Part shown: one piece after another, positions 36,431-45,340 of the stretch
Numbering within the stretch: the first letter of the stretch is position 1
Layout of the letters: each line of letters starts with the position of its first letter
NCBI GenBank assembly: GCA_029960045.1
Contig: JASCOV010000002.1
Coordinates: 620,001-684,000, forward strand
Length of the DNA: 64,000 bases
Source of the DNA: Flavobacteriaceae bacterium PS02293
GTDB lineage: Bacteria > Bacteroidota > Bacteroidia > Flavobacteriales > Weeksellaceae
Reading direction: 5' to 3'
Made by a program: the position numbers and the translations under genes
Notes under the pieces: generated by a model
Seen by the model: the letters and a program-made list of their open reading frames with translations, nothing else
The model's database searches: none
Told to the model about the DNA's origin: nothing

Positions 36431-39100
36431 TTAATTATTTGATGGAAGTTTCAATACAAAACACACTCCTAAACCGTTGTTTTCGGCCGAAATATTCCCT
36501 TTGTGCGCTTCCATTATTTTTCTACAAATTGCCAATCCAAGACCACTTCCCAACGGTTTTCTAATATTTTGATTTCTGGATTGATAAAACTTATCAAATA
36601 TCAAATTGAGGTCATCTTCTGGGATTTGTTTACCCGTATTGAAAATTCTTATAATCAATTGATTGTCTTTTTCCTGAAATTTCGTCTGAATAGTTCCTTG
36701 CACATCCGTGAATTTCAAAGCATTTCCTAAAATATTCTGAAAAACCTGAATCAATCGCGCTTCGTCATATTCAAATTTTGTTTCTGTTAAAAGATTGACT
36801 TCACTGAGATGAATATTCTTTTGGTGTAAAAGATGACTGATTGGATTCAATGCTTTTTGATAGGTTTCAATGATGTCATTGGTTTCGATATTCAAAGCGA
36901 TTTCGCCGTGTTCCAGTTTATCGAGGTAAAGGATGTCATTAATGATTTCATTTAATCTATCAGATTCTGTGATGATATTATTGAGGAATTCTCTCTTGAT
37001 TTCCAAAGGAATATCATCGTCGTCAGCTAAAATCTCACCAGCAGAACGAATGGCAGTAATCGGAGTTCTGAGCTCGTGTGCAACAGAATCCAAGAAATCA
37101 TCTTTCTGTTTATCCTTGAAGATGAGGTTTTCGTTGGCAGAACTAAGTTCATTAGACAATTGTCTTAATTCACGACTTTGTTCAGTCAGTTTTTTATTAA
37201 GGCTGATATTTTCTTTGGATTCTTCCAGAATTTCCAGAACTTCTTTCAGCGAAATTTTATCTTCGTAAGTTACGCCTTCAATCAGGATTTTTGCAGAAGC
37301 AGTTCCAATTCTTCCGGACAAAAGATTCTCGGAAAATTTAATGAATCTCGCATCAGCAGTTTCAGTTCTAGTATCGATGTTATATTTGAGATTGAAAATC
37401 CGCATTGCCTGTTCGGTTTTCTTTTCGCCAAGGAATTTAACCAAGATATTTCGGATGTCAGAAACATAAGCTTTCCCTCTCCAGATAAAAGCATTCTCGT
37501 GATTCTGAATATATCTGTCAACATCCACATAGATTTCGGCAAAATTTCTTTCTCGATAATCGCCTTTTTGACTTACAGAAATCACCGTAAATAGAAGCAT
37601 ATTAACCAAAATCGACCAAAAGAAAACCTGAGAAATGCTATCTAAATAAGGAATATTGAAAAAGCTGAACCAATCGTACATTTCTATCAAAAATCCTTTG
37701 AATTCTTGATTATAAGAGAAATAATACTGCGGAATAATCAATCCGAAATAACAAATAATCAATCCGCCAATCAATCCGCCAACAGCGCCTTTATAACTTC
37801 CTCGTCTCCAAAAAATAGCTCCGAAAAATGAAGGCCCAAGTTGAGAAATCACAACAAAAGAAATCAGCCCAACAGAATATAAACTGTTCTGTAAAATGAA
37901 GAATTTATAAAAAATAAAAGCGGTTACAATCAGAATGAAGATGCTGATTTTTCTAATGTTAGTGATATTTTTCGTGTTTTTTACATCATTATCAGATTTT
38001 AATTTATCCAGCCAACCGTAAGGAATAATCAAATTGTTGGAAAGCATAATTGACAAAGTAATACTCGAAATAATAACCATAGAAATGGATGAACTCAACC
38101 CACCAAGAAAAACTAAAACAGTAATGATTTGATTGCCAAAATGCTGAGGAATCAAAATCGAATAAAACTCAGGATTTACGTTTTGACCATCGAAGATAAT
38201 TCGTCCACCCCAAGCAATCGGAAATACAAAAACATTGAAAATCAAAAGATAAAGAGGGAAAAACCAAATGGCTGTTTTCAAATGTTTCTCTTGTCTGTTC
38301 TCAACAATCGTCGTGTGAAATTGTCTTGGTAAAAGGAAAATTGCTGAAGCAGAAATTAAACTTAAAATAATCCAATTAATACTTCCTTCCAGTCCCGAAA
38401 AGGTGTTTTTAGCTTTGAAATCGGAAAACTGACTTGCCTTTTGATAGATGTCAGAAAATCCGTCAAAAACGAAAAATGTAACGAAGATTCCAAGAACAAT
38501 TAGAAAAATTAATTTTAGAAAGCTTTCCAACGCAACAGCAGAAATTATTCCCAATCTTTTTTCCGAAGCATCCACATAACGCGTTCCGTAATAAGAAGAA
38601 AAAAGCGCCAATAAAATCACAACATAAGTCGCATTATCCGTAAATAAATCCTTAGAAATTGGTGTTTTTGTAACTAAGTGAAAAGTCTCGGAAATCGCTT
38701 TAATTTGAAGTCCGATATAAGGAATAATCCCAAAAATACAGACCAAAGTGATAATAGCTCCAAACGAACGACTGTTCCCATAACGCAGAGAAATAAAATC
38801 CGCAATACTGCTGACTTTGTTGATTCTCGCGATTCGGATGATTTTTCTGTTGATATAAATCCAAGCAGGAATAATGATAATCGGACCAACATAAATCGGA
38901 AGATAATCCAGTCCGTCATTCACCGCAACGCCGATGCTTCCGTAGTAAGTCCACGCTGTACAATAAACCGCCAGCGACAATGCGTAGATGTAAGGATTGT
39001 TCACCCAAATCTTGCTCTTCTTTTTTTCTGCGCGATGTGCGACCAAGAAAAGAAGGGCGAGATAGAGAATTACAACTGCAAATAAGGCGTAGCTATTCAT
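36431..39100 (-). CDS. Sodium/solute-symporter - histidine kinase fusion (CrbS/CbrA-like)
   Basis: 889 residues from the ATG at 39100. About 12-13 membrane segments (residues about 1-510) form a sodium:solute symporter (SLC5-type) domain; a linker follows, then a histidine-kinase module: H-box SVAHELRTPITA near residue 675, N-box QNILGNALKF, and G-box GSGLGLAI near the C-terminus. Such fusions (CbrA, CrbS) sense small organic acids or amino acids and phosphorylate a response regulator. The position beside acs and prpE supports acetate/propionate sensing; transport activity is unproven. Confidence 0.88.
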   Translation of the reverse strand: MNSYALFAVVILYLALLFLVAHRAEKKKSKIWVNNPYIYALSLAVYCTAWTYYGSIGVAVNDGLDYLPIYVGPIIIIPAWIYINRKIIRIARINKVSSIADFISLRYGNSRSFGAIITLVCIFGIIPYIGLQIKAISETFHLVTKTPISKDLFTDNATYVVILLALFSSYYGTRYVDASEKRLGIISAVALESFLKLIFLIVLGIFVTFFVFDGFSDIYQKASQFSDFKAKNTFSGLEGSINWIILSLISASAIFLLPRQFHTTIVENRQEKHLKTAIWFFPLYLLIFNVFVFPIAWGGRIIFDGQNVNPEFYSILIPQHFGNQIITVLVFLGGLSSSISMVIISSITLSIMLSNNLIIPYGWLDKLKSDNDVKNTKNITNIRKISIFILIVTAFIFYKFFILQNSLYSVGLISFVVISQLGPSFFGAIFWRRGSYKGAVGGLIGGLIICYFGLIIPQYYFSYNQEFKGFLIEMYDWFSFFNIPYLDSISQVFFWSILVNMLLFTVISVSQKGDYRERNFAEIYVDVDRYIQNHENAFIWRGKAYVSDIRNILVKFLGEKKTEQAMRIFNLKYNIDTRTETADARFIKFSENLLSGRIGTASAKILIEGVTYEDKISLKEVLEILEESKENISLNKKLTEQSRELRQLSNELSSANENLIFKDKQKDDFLDSVAHELRTPITAIRSAGEILADDDDIPLEIKREFLNNIITESDRLNEIINDILYLDKLEHGEIALNIETNDIIETYQKALNPISHLLHQKNIHLSEVNLLTETKFEYDEARLIQVFQNILGNALKFTDVQGTIQTKFQEKDNQLIIRIFNTGKQIPEDDLNLIFDKFYQSRNQNIRKPLGSGLGLAICRKIMEAHKGNISAENNGLGVCFVLKLPSNN

Positions 39101-39287
39101 CGTATTTTTTGAAAATGACAAACGAAATGATAATAGAGAGCATCCACACGCCGAAGATGTAGATATAAATCATCGGAAAACCGAACAATTCTTTCTCGCT
39201 GTTGAACAAAAGAATCATCGGAGCGCTGAATAAGATAAATAATCCAAAGCTCAGGAGAATCAGTTTTTGTTCGTGTCTCTTTTTCAT
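39093..39287 (-). CDS. Small membrane protein preceding the symporter-kinase
   Basis: 64 residues, two hydrophobic segments (about 8-27 and 38-58). It overlaps the symporter-kinase start by 8 bases, implying translational coupling. Small two-span proteins precede many SLC5 symporters (such as YhdT before PanF), so it may be a helper subunit. Confidence 0.65.
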   Translation of the reverse strand: MKKRHEQKLILLSFGLFILFSAPMILLFNSEKELFGFPMIYIYIFGVWMLSIIISFVIFKKYDE

Positions 39288-39304
39288 TGTTAATAATTGA
39301 ATAT

Positions 39305-39398
39305 TTTGGGCAACTTATCCGCCTTCCGTTCCCAATCTTTTTTGCCTAGCTTTTCCAGCCACAAAAAAGGATTTCCACTCAAGTCGGGTTGCAGATTC
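39305..39398. repeat. Structured intergenic element (TTTGGGCARCTTATCC family), copy 1
   Basis: Begins TTTGGGCAACTTATCCGCC and ends AAGTCGGGTTGCAGATTC. Outer arms GCAAC / GTTGC (39310-39314 / 39388-39392) and an inner near-palindrome AATCTTTTTTG / CAAAAAAGGATT can pair. Copy 2 is at 50587-50712, with compensatory changes in the outer arm (GCAGC / GCTGC). Confidence 0.75.
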
Positions 39399-39483
39399 GC
39401 TGTACCAAAAATGTATTCAGATAAAAGATAATTGATGAACGAGATTCATTCATCAATTATCAAATATGAATTATAATTTAGTG

Positions 39484-39711
39484 TTACAAGTTTTCATCGG
39501 AATAATCGCCACTCAAAGCGTAATACCCGAATACACCCAATCCTCCGGAAACAATTGGTAACAAGATAAATACAATAATAATCCCGAATACCAAATCTTC
39601 CTGTTTTCCTGACGTTAGTTTAGGAATTCCCATTACTGTCAATCCAAAGTAGAGAACTACCAATGCGAGTAGAATCCAAACGATGCCTAATATTTTTTTT
39701 AATCCGTCCAT
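39484..39711 (-). CDS. Small membrane protein
   Basis: 75 residues with hydrophobic spans at about 8-27 and 42-67 and a short acidic tail. It resembles a small Bacteroidota family (DUF6814, from memory, unverified) found beside MFS transporters, as here: it follows the MFS gene with a 37-base gap. Possibly an accessory of that carrier. Confidence 0.6.
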   Translation of the reverse strand: MDGLKKILGIVWILLALVVLYFGLTVMGIPKLTSGKQEDLVFGIIIVFILLPIVSGGLGVFGYYALSGDYSDENL

Positions 39712-39748
39712 TTTTTGTTTGATTTAAAGTTAATTAATAATTCTGGAT

Positions 39749-41329
39749 TTAATCGTGAATGCTATTGTTTTTACGTTTCAAATAGATTAATCCGATGACC
39801 AGACAGACCGTAGCGACACCAATCGGATACCAAAGTCCTTCCAAATACCAGCTTGCGTGTCCTGCATCTTTTGCGGTCGTTACGAGATATGTCGCAACTG
39901 CTGGTAACAATCCTCCGAAAACTCCATTTCCAATGTGATAAGGCAATGACATAGATGTGTAGCGGATTCGGATTGGGAACATTTCGACCAAAAACGCTGC
40001 AATCGGACCATAAACCATCGTTACAAAAATTACCTGAATGAAAACTAAAAATACAAGATACCATTTGGTGTCGTCTGTGATTTTGATAGATTGTGTCACT
40101 TTTGGAGCTTCAGCTTTTCCGTCTTTCATTACAGGTCCGGTCGGAGACCAATGTACAACGCTGTCTTTTTTCGCTAAAGTTCCGTCGGTGTAAGCAATTT
40201 CTTTATGGAAAGTAATCAAGCTGTCTGTTGCAATTTTATTGTGAACTTTTGCCGTTCTTGCTTCTGTGATTCCGCCTGTTGCGACTACTTTTTCTGAAGT
40301 ATTCAAGGATTTGAACATTGCGGTGTAAATCGGTCTATAAGCGAATATAGCGATTAGCATTCCCGTCATCATCACAGCTTTTCTTCCTATTTTATCTGAT
40401 AACCATCCGAAGAAAACGAAGAACGGTGTTCCAAGAAGTAAAGCTATTGCCATTAAAGAATCGACTTGAGTTCCTTCGATGTTCATTACTTTCTGCATAA
40501 AACTCATCGAGTAAAACTGTCCTGTGTACCAGATAACACCCTGTCCCATCGCTGCTCCGAAAAGTGCTAACAAAACGAATTTAAAATTAAATCTATTTCC
40601 AAAACTTTCTTTTAGTGGATTGGTAGAAGTTTTTCCTTCGCTTTTAGCTTTTGCAAAAAGCGGAGATTCTTTCATATTCTTTCTGATGAAGTAAGAAACA
40701 ACAACCATCAAGATTGAAATCCAGAACGGAACTCTCCATCCCCAAGAGTCAAAATCTTCTGCAGAAAGTGAGGATTTAGTTAATAAAATCACAACCAACG
40801 AAATGAATAAACCAACTGTCGCAGTTGTCTGAATCCAAGATGTCCAATAGCCACGTCTGTGAGGTTGTGCATATTCTGCAACATATGTAGCTGCACCTCC
40901 GTATTCGCCTCCAAGCGCTAAACCTTGTAAAAGTCTAAGAATTAAAACTAAAAGCGGCGCCATAAAACCAATCGTTTCATAGCTTGGGATACAACCGATG
41001 AGGAATGTTGAGAATCCCATTATAAGAAGTGTTACAAGGAAAGTATATTTTCTTCCAATGATGTCGCCTAATCTTCCGAAAAATAAAGCTCCAAAAGGTC
41101 TTACAACAAAGCCTGCTGCAAATGTTGCTAAGGTTGATAAGAAAGCGGCTGTTGGATTATCGGCTGGAAAAAACTTTGTTGCCAAAACCACAGCTAAACT
41201 TCCGAAAAGGTAAAAGTCGTACCATTCGATAAGGGTTCCGAGAGACGACGCCATAATAACCTTCCAAATGGTGCGGTTTTTCTGCTTGTCGCTCAGGTTT
41301 TCGTACTGTTCGTGATTTGAATCGCTCAT
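39749..41329 (-). CDS. MFS transporter of the metabolite:H+ symporter type
   Basis: 526 residues with 12 predicted segments. The early SSLGTLIEWYDFYLFGSLA motif and RPFGALFFGRLGDIIGRK are typical of the MHS subgroup (ProP, KgtP, ShiA), which co-transport organic acids or osmolytes with protons. An 80-90-residue polar insertion (roughly residues 335-425) before the late membrane segments is unusual. It lies 29 bases after the porin gene and starts the small-membrane-protein and kinase region, suggesting uptake of an organic acid. Confidence 0.88.
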   Translation of the reverse strand: MSDSNHEQYENLSDKQKNRTIWKVIMASSLGTLIEWYDFYLFGSLAVVLATKFFPADNPTAAFLSTLATFAAGFVVRPFGALFFGRLGDIIGRKYTFLVTLLIMGFSTFLIGCIPSYETIGFMAPLLVLILRLLQGLALGGEYGGAATYVAEYAQPHRRGYWTSWIQTTATVGLFISLVVILLTKSSLSAEDFDSWGWRVPFWISILMVVVSYFIRKNMKESPLFAKAKSEGKTSTNPLKESFGNRFNFKFVLLALFGAAMGQGVIWYTGQFYSMSFMQKVMNIEGTQVDSLMAIALLLGTPFFVFFGWLSDKIGRKAVMMTGMLIAIFAYRPIYTAMFKSLNTSEKVVATGGITEARTAKVHNKIATDSLITFHKEIAYTDGTLAKKDSVVHWSPTGPVMKDGKAEAPKVTQSIKITDDTKWYLVFLVFIQVIFVTMVYGPIAAFLVEMFPIRIRYTSMSLPYHIGNGVFGGLLPAVATYLVTTAKDAGHASWYLEGLWYPIGVATVCLVIGLIYLKRKNNSIHD

Positions 41330-41358
41330 TTTATATTAAGATTTGATGTTAAACGTTT

Positions 41359-42738
41359 TTATAAATAAATCTGAAATTGAAGAATGAATTCACCTTTAGA
41401 CTTTGGTTCAGCAGAAGCACTTGTGTAAGTTGGTCTTGTTGAGTATTGAGTCGTCAATTTTGCGTGATGACCGTCGATAAACCAATTCGCTCCGATGTCA
41501 AATTGCGAAGAAGAATTCTCCAAAGCTTTGAAGTTCTTATTGGTATAAGCTGCAAAAGGCTGGATTCTGATTTTCGGTTTATCAGCATTGCTTGGAAGAA
41601 GTAAACCTGCTTGAACATAGTAGATATTTCCGCTTCCAATCATCGGCTGAAGGTTTCCTGCGCCTGCAATTGCTTTATCGCCGATGAAATTCGGGTCGTT
41701 GGAACCAACGTTCATAATTCCAAGATTTCTCAAATAATTAGGTCCGAAGTTATAATTGTAAAATCCTGCGTAAGCCGAAAGTGCCATTTTATTTTTAGCA
41801 TTTCCTAAAGGTAAATCTGCAAAGGCATCAATCGCATAAAGCGCAATGTCGTGTTTCTCGATTTGTGAATTAACGGAAGTTCTTGTTCCATCTTTCTGAT
41901 GATAAAAACCTGCTCCCAGATTGAAAACTTTTTTAGTTCCCAGATAAGAACCAACTTTGAAAGGCAAAAGATTTGATTCCGAGTCAAGGAATTGATATTC
42001 CACATATCCGGCTTTGGAGAATTCCGGATTTCCATTGTTGTCAACAGCGACTCTCGCTGCAGGATTCGTAACATCAACAGGAGCAAGATTGGTTGCGAAA
42101 GGTTTGTTTAGACTAAAACGATATTCGAATTTGCCATATTTTCCTTTGGCGAACATTCCCATTTGTCTGGCGAATTGGTCAGAATTGTCAATCAAAGGCC
42201 AAGTAAAAATCGGTGAATCAACAGTCAGGAAATTAAGCGTCGAAGCCATTGTCATCCGAGAAAGTCCCATATAATAATGAAGCCCAGCTCCAATCGATAA
42301 ACTGAATTTTCCCGCTTCTCCAGGCAAAACTACAGCATACTCATTCCACGCATCGTGAAAAAACATCTGTGGTTTTTTACCATTTCCATAACCGCCAGTT
42401 CCTGTAGAACCTGACCCTCCACCGTTGATAAAAGTCTGATTATTAATTCCAAAATGCATCAAAACCATATATCTTTTGGTGATTTGTGCATAGGCAAGTG
42501 CTCTAAGTCGTCGGTTTCCGATGTTCCAGGAATTTTTGGTGGCTTCGTCAGAAACCATCGTTCCCGGATTCATTTCCGTATTTCTTAACCATATCTGGTT
42601 CCAAAGAATAAATCTTACATACTTATCGCCTTCCGGATTGAGATTTAATTTTAAACCATTTCCATAATCAGGCGACCCTTGCGAATATAGGTTTATACTC
42701 AAAAGCACTAAACCTATAAAAGTTAGAATTTTCTTCAT
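41359..42738 (-). CDS. Outer-membrane porin
   Basis: 459 residues with signal peptide MKKILTFIGLVLLSINLYSQ and a C-terminal beta strand ending FILQFQIYL. Amphipathic strands alternate with a Gly-rich loop GGGSGSTGTGGYGNGKK (about 106-122). The pattern is that of a general or organic-acid porin. Immediately upstream of the MFS carrier, giving a paired outer/inner-membrane route for the substrate. Confidence 0.82.
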   Translation of the reverse strand: MKKILTFIGLVLLSINLYSQGSPDYGNGLKLNLNPEGDKYVRFILWNQIWLRNTEMNPGTMVSDEATKNSWNIGNRRLRALAYAQITKRYMVLMHFGINNQTFINGGGSGSTGTGGYGNGKKPQMFFHDAWNEYAVVLPGEAGKFSLSIGAGLHYYMGLSRMTMASTLNFLTVDSPIFTWPLIDNSDQFARQMGMFAKGKYGKFEYRFSLNKPFATNLAPVDVTNPAARVAVDNNGNPEFSKAGYVEYQFLDSESNLLPFKVGSYLGTKKVFNLGAGFYHQKDGTRTSVNSQIEKHDIALYAIDAFADLPLGNAKNKMALSAYAGFYNYNFGPNYLRNLGIMNVGSNDPNFIGDKAIAGAGNLQPMIGSGNIYYVQAGLLLPSNADKPKIRIQPFAAYTNKNFKALENSSSQFDIGANWFIDGHHAKLTTQYSTRPTYTSASAEPKSKGEFILQFQIYL

Positions 42739-42872
42739 AAATTAATAAGAATTTGGTGTTTATTTTGTGATTGCCAAATTGTTATTAATATTTTGTTTAC
42801 AAAAATTTAATATATATTAATGCTAATGATATAGTTATCTTGATTCTTTTTACTTTTATCTTGTTTCTTTAT
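42739..42872. other. Porin upstream region (A+T-rich, no clear motif)
   Basis: 134 bases of poly-A/T character between porin and the zinc-ribbon HTH gene. No well-formed CAAAnnTA -7 box was identified for the porin. Confidence 0.5.
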
Positions 42873-43289
42873 CTATTTTTTAAACCTTTCCCATTTGATT
42901 AACATATACTTGTCAGCAAATTGAGTGATAATCAATCCTGAGTTTTCAAGATTATTTTCCTGCGAAATATATTCTATCAATTCATTTTGTTTCAAAACCT
43001 TATAAACGGGATGAAACTCCGAATGTGGTGGTCGGGTAATATTGTATTTCTTAATCCAGGAACTAATGCTGACGTGCGAAACGCCGATAATTCTTTCGAT
43101 TTCACGATAGCTTAATCCCTCGAGATAAAGTTGTAAAGCTTTGGTTACATAGTAATCATCAATCTGTTTTCCTAGTTTTTTGACCGTGAAATTATAGTTA
43201 CAGTTTTTACAATAGAATCTCTGTTTTCCTTTGATTATTCCGCTTTTTGAAACTTTGTCATTGTTGCATATAGGACATTGATTTTCCAT
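42873..43289 (-). CDS. Zinc-ribbon / helix-turn-helix protein related to the IS1 InsA domain
   Basis: 138 residues. The N-terminal C-P-I-C ... C-K-N-C zinc ribbon followed by YREIERIIGVSHVSISSWIKKY helix-turn-helix matches the N-terminal region of IS1-type transposases. No DDE/InsB catalytic domain follows and no IS ends were recognised, so this looks like a domesticated DNA-binding protein rather than a transposase. It lies just upstream of the porin locus and divergent from the arginine operon; the adjacent TTTAGCAA motifs could be its sites. Confidence 0.62.
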   Translation of the reverse strand: MENQCPICNNDKVSKSGIIKGKQRFYCKNCNYNFTVKKLGKQIDDYYVTKALQLYLEGLSYREIERIIGVSHVSISSWIKKYNITRPPHSEFHPVYKVLKQNELIEYISQENNLENSGLIITQFADKYMLIKWERFKK

Positions 43290-43300
43290 AACTATACCTT

Positions 43301-43364
43301 TTTAGCAAATGTATAATAATTTAGCAATATTTAATATTTAGTTAAAGATAATATTGTTGCTAAA
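43301..43364. promoter_or_regulatory. TTTAGCAA repeats in the InsA-like / arginine-operon gap
   Basis: TTTAGCAA occurs directly at 43301-43308 and 43320-43327 and inverted (TTGCTAAA) at 43357-43364. The first copy overlaps a minus-strand -7 box (CAAATGTA, 43306-43313) of the zinc-ribbon gene. Candidate operator or autoregulatory site. Confidence 0.5.
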
Positions 43365-43375
43365 AATTATTTAAC

Positions 43376-43389
43376 AGATAAAATTATCT
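43376..43389. promoter_or_regulatory. Palindrome AGATAAAATTATCT before the arginine promoter
   Basis: Perfect 14-base palindrome ending 7 bases before the -33 TTG of the arginine operon (43397-43399). A plausible operator. Confidence 0.45.
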
Positions 43390-43396
43390 TTTTAAT

Positions 43397-43428
43397 TTGG
43401 TTAATAAAGATAAATGTGTTTAAATTTG
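43397..43428 (+). promoter_or_regulatory. Promoter of the arginine operon
   Basis: TTG at 43397-43399 and TAAATTTG at 43421-43428, spacer 21 bases. The ATG of the first gene is at 43450. Confidence 0.65.
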
Positions 43429-43449
43429 CACTTTAATTAGATAATATCA

Positions 43450-44028
43450 ATGAAATTAGAAGTTTCCTCAGAGAAACATTTGGTCTATGTAGAAGAAATC
43501 CGAAACGAAATGGAGGATTCTGCGAAAAAGAGAGGAACCGGCATCGCAAAACGTTCCTCCGAATATCTGGGCAAAAAAATCTCGGAAGGTAATTCCATCA
43601 TCGCAATTGACGAAAATGGAACTTGGGCGGGCTTCTGTTATATAGAAACTTGGACAAACGGAGAATATGTCGCCAATTCGGGATTGATAGTTTCGCCACA
43701 ATTCAGAAACGCTGGATTGGCAACTTTGATTAAAGAAAGAATCTTCGAACTTTCCCGATTGAAATATCCAAATGCGAAGATTTTCGGTCTCACAACCGGA
43801 ATGGCAGTGATGAAAATCAACAGCAGTTTAGGTTACAAACCAGTGATTTATTCGGAACTGACTCAGGACGAGCAATTTTGGAACGGTTGCAAAAACTGCG
43901 TGAATTATGAAATTTTGATGATGAAAGAACGCAAAAACTGTCTTTGTACAGCAATGCTTTTCGTTCCCGAAAATCTGAATAAAGAGAAAAAGAAAAATTT
44001 TGAATCAATAAATAATAACAATGAGTAA
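43450..44028 (+). CDS. GNAT-family acyltransferase, probable first enzyme of arginine synthesis (NAGS-like)
   Basis: 192 residues with the GNAT motif SPQFRNAGLATLIKERI. It stands first in the arg operon and overlaps argG by 8 bases (ATGAGTAA), so it likely makes the acylated glutamate that ArgB phosphorylates. Bacteroidota use such a stand-alone GNAT instead of classical ArgA. The operon's transcarbamylase suggests N-succinylglutamate rather than N-acetylglutamate as the product; that is inference. Confidence 0.75.
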   Translation: MKLEVSSEKHLVYVEEIRNEMEDSAKKRGTGIAKRSSEYLGKKISEGNSIIAIDENGTWAGFCYIETWTNGEYVANSGLIVSPQFRNAGLATLIKERIFELSRLKYPNAKIFGLTTGMAVMKINSSLGYKPVIYSELTQDEQFWNGCKNCVNYEILMMKERKNCLCTAMLFVPENLNKEKKKNFESINNNNE

Positions 44029-45214
44029 GAAAGTAGTTTTGGCATTTAGCGGAGGTTTGGACACGTCTTATTGCGCAAAATATCTGAGTGAAACTTTGGG
44101 TTACGAAGTTCACGCAGTCACGATTAATACAGGAGGTTTTGATAAAAATGATGAGGTTTCGCTTAAAGGAAAAGCGGAAAAATTAGGCGTGGCTTCTTAC
44201 AGGTTTGTTGATGCTTCTGAAAAATATTATAATGATTGTGTTAAGTATTTGATTTTTGGTAATGTTCTGAAAAACAATACTTATCCATTGTCTGTAAGTG
44301 CGGAAAGAACGATTCAGGCGCAAACAATTGCACAAGCTGCTTTGGAAATCGGAGCGGATGCGATTGCGCACGGAAGCACAGGTGCAGGAAATGACCAAGT
44401 TCGTTTCGATTTGATTTTTCAAGTAATGTGTCCGAAAATCGAAATCATCACACCAATTCGTGATTTGAGTTTGTCAAGAGAAGATGAAATTCAATTCCTG
44501 AAAGACCACAACTACGAAATGGATTTTGACAAAGCCAAATATTCCATCAACAAAGGACTTTGGGGAACTTCCGTCGGCGGAAAAGAAACTTTGACTTCCC
44601 GCTATTCACTTCCCGAAGACGCTTTTCCTTCTCAAGTTGAAAAAACTGAACCTGCAAATCTCGAAATCGAATTCAAAAATGGAGAATTAATTTCCGTTAA
44701 TGGCGAGACATTTTCTCATCCAGTTTTAGCGATTCAAAAGATTGAGGAATTGGCTTCTCCTTACGGAATTGGTCGTGATATCCACGTTGGAGACACGATT
44801 GTTGGTATCAAAGGACGTGTAGGTTTCGAAGCTGCTGCGGCGTCAATCATCATAAAAGCGCATCATTTGTTGGAGAAACACACGTTATCAAAATACCAGC
44901 AAACCATCAAATCGCAATTGTCAGATTGGTATGGAAACTGGCTTCACGAGGCACTTTTCCTAGACCCTGTGATGAGAAACATCGAATCATTTTTGCAGGA
45001 TTCTCAGCAAACAGTCAACGGAAAAATATTTATCACACTTCATCCATATCGTTTCGTTTTGAACGGAATAGAGTCTGACAACGATTTAATGTCTTCAAAA
45101 TTTGGAAGTTACGGCGAAGAAAATCTCGCTTGGAGCGGAAACGATGTCAAAGGTTTTACCAAAATCCTTAGCAATTCGCTCAATATATATCATCAGGTCA
45201 ACAAATTGAATTAA
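44021..45214 (+). CDS. argG: Argininosuccinate synthase
   Basis: 397 residues; joins citrulline and aspartate with ATP. Typical marks: ATP loop VVLAFSGGLDTSYC at the N-terminus, the AHGSTGAGNDQVRFD stretch and YSINKGLWGTSVGGKE. Translational coupling with the upstream GNAT gene is likely. It is followed by a four-hairpin region before argC. Confidence 0.96.
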   Translation: MSKKVVLAFSGGLDTSYCAKYLSETLGYEVHAVTINTGGFDKNDEVSLKGKAEKLGVASYRFVDASEKYYNDCVKYLIFGNVLKNNTYPLSVSAERTIQAQTIAQAALEIGADAIAHGSTGAGNDQVRFDLIFQVMCPKIEIITPIRDLSLSREDEIQFLKDHNYEMDFDKAKYSINKGLWGTSVGGKETLTSRYSLPEDAFPSQVEKTEPANLEIEFKNGELISVNGETFSHPVLAIQKIEELASPYGIGRDIHVGDTIVGIKGRVGFEAAAASIIIKAHHLLEKHTLSKYQQTIKSQLSDWYGNWLHEALFLDPVMRNIESFLQDSQQTVNGKIFITLHPYRFVLNGIESDNDLMSSKFGSYGEENLAWSGNDVKGFTKILSNSLNIYHQVNKLN

Positions 45215-45340
45215 CCAACGAACTCTGAGAGTTCAATATGAGTAGCCGTAGGTGAAACCTATGGAAGCGAAAAAGAAAATTCAACCGAACCCGACAGGGT
45301 TCAATAACAAAAACGTCGGTGAAAAACTGTCGTATAAAAA
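45215..45340 (+). repeat. Four consecutive hairpins between argG and argC
   Basis: Stems: GAACTC / GAGTTC (45220-45234); CCGTAGGT / ACCTATGG with a GAAA loop (45246-45264); GAACCC / GGGTTC (45287-45302); and ACGTCGGT / ACTGTCGT (45313-45333, one T-T mismatch). They fill most of the 126-base gap. Confidence 0.7.

Noticed and set aside
42873..43289. Complete IS1-type insertion sequence
   Set aside because: Only the zinc-ribbon/HTH part is present; no catalytic domain or terminal inverted repeats were found.
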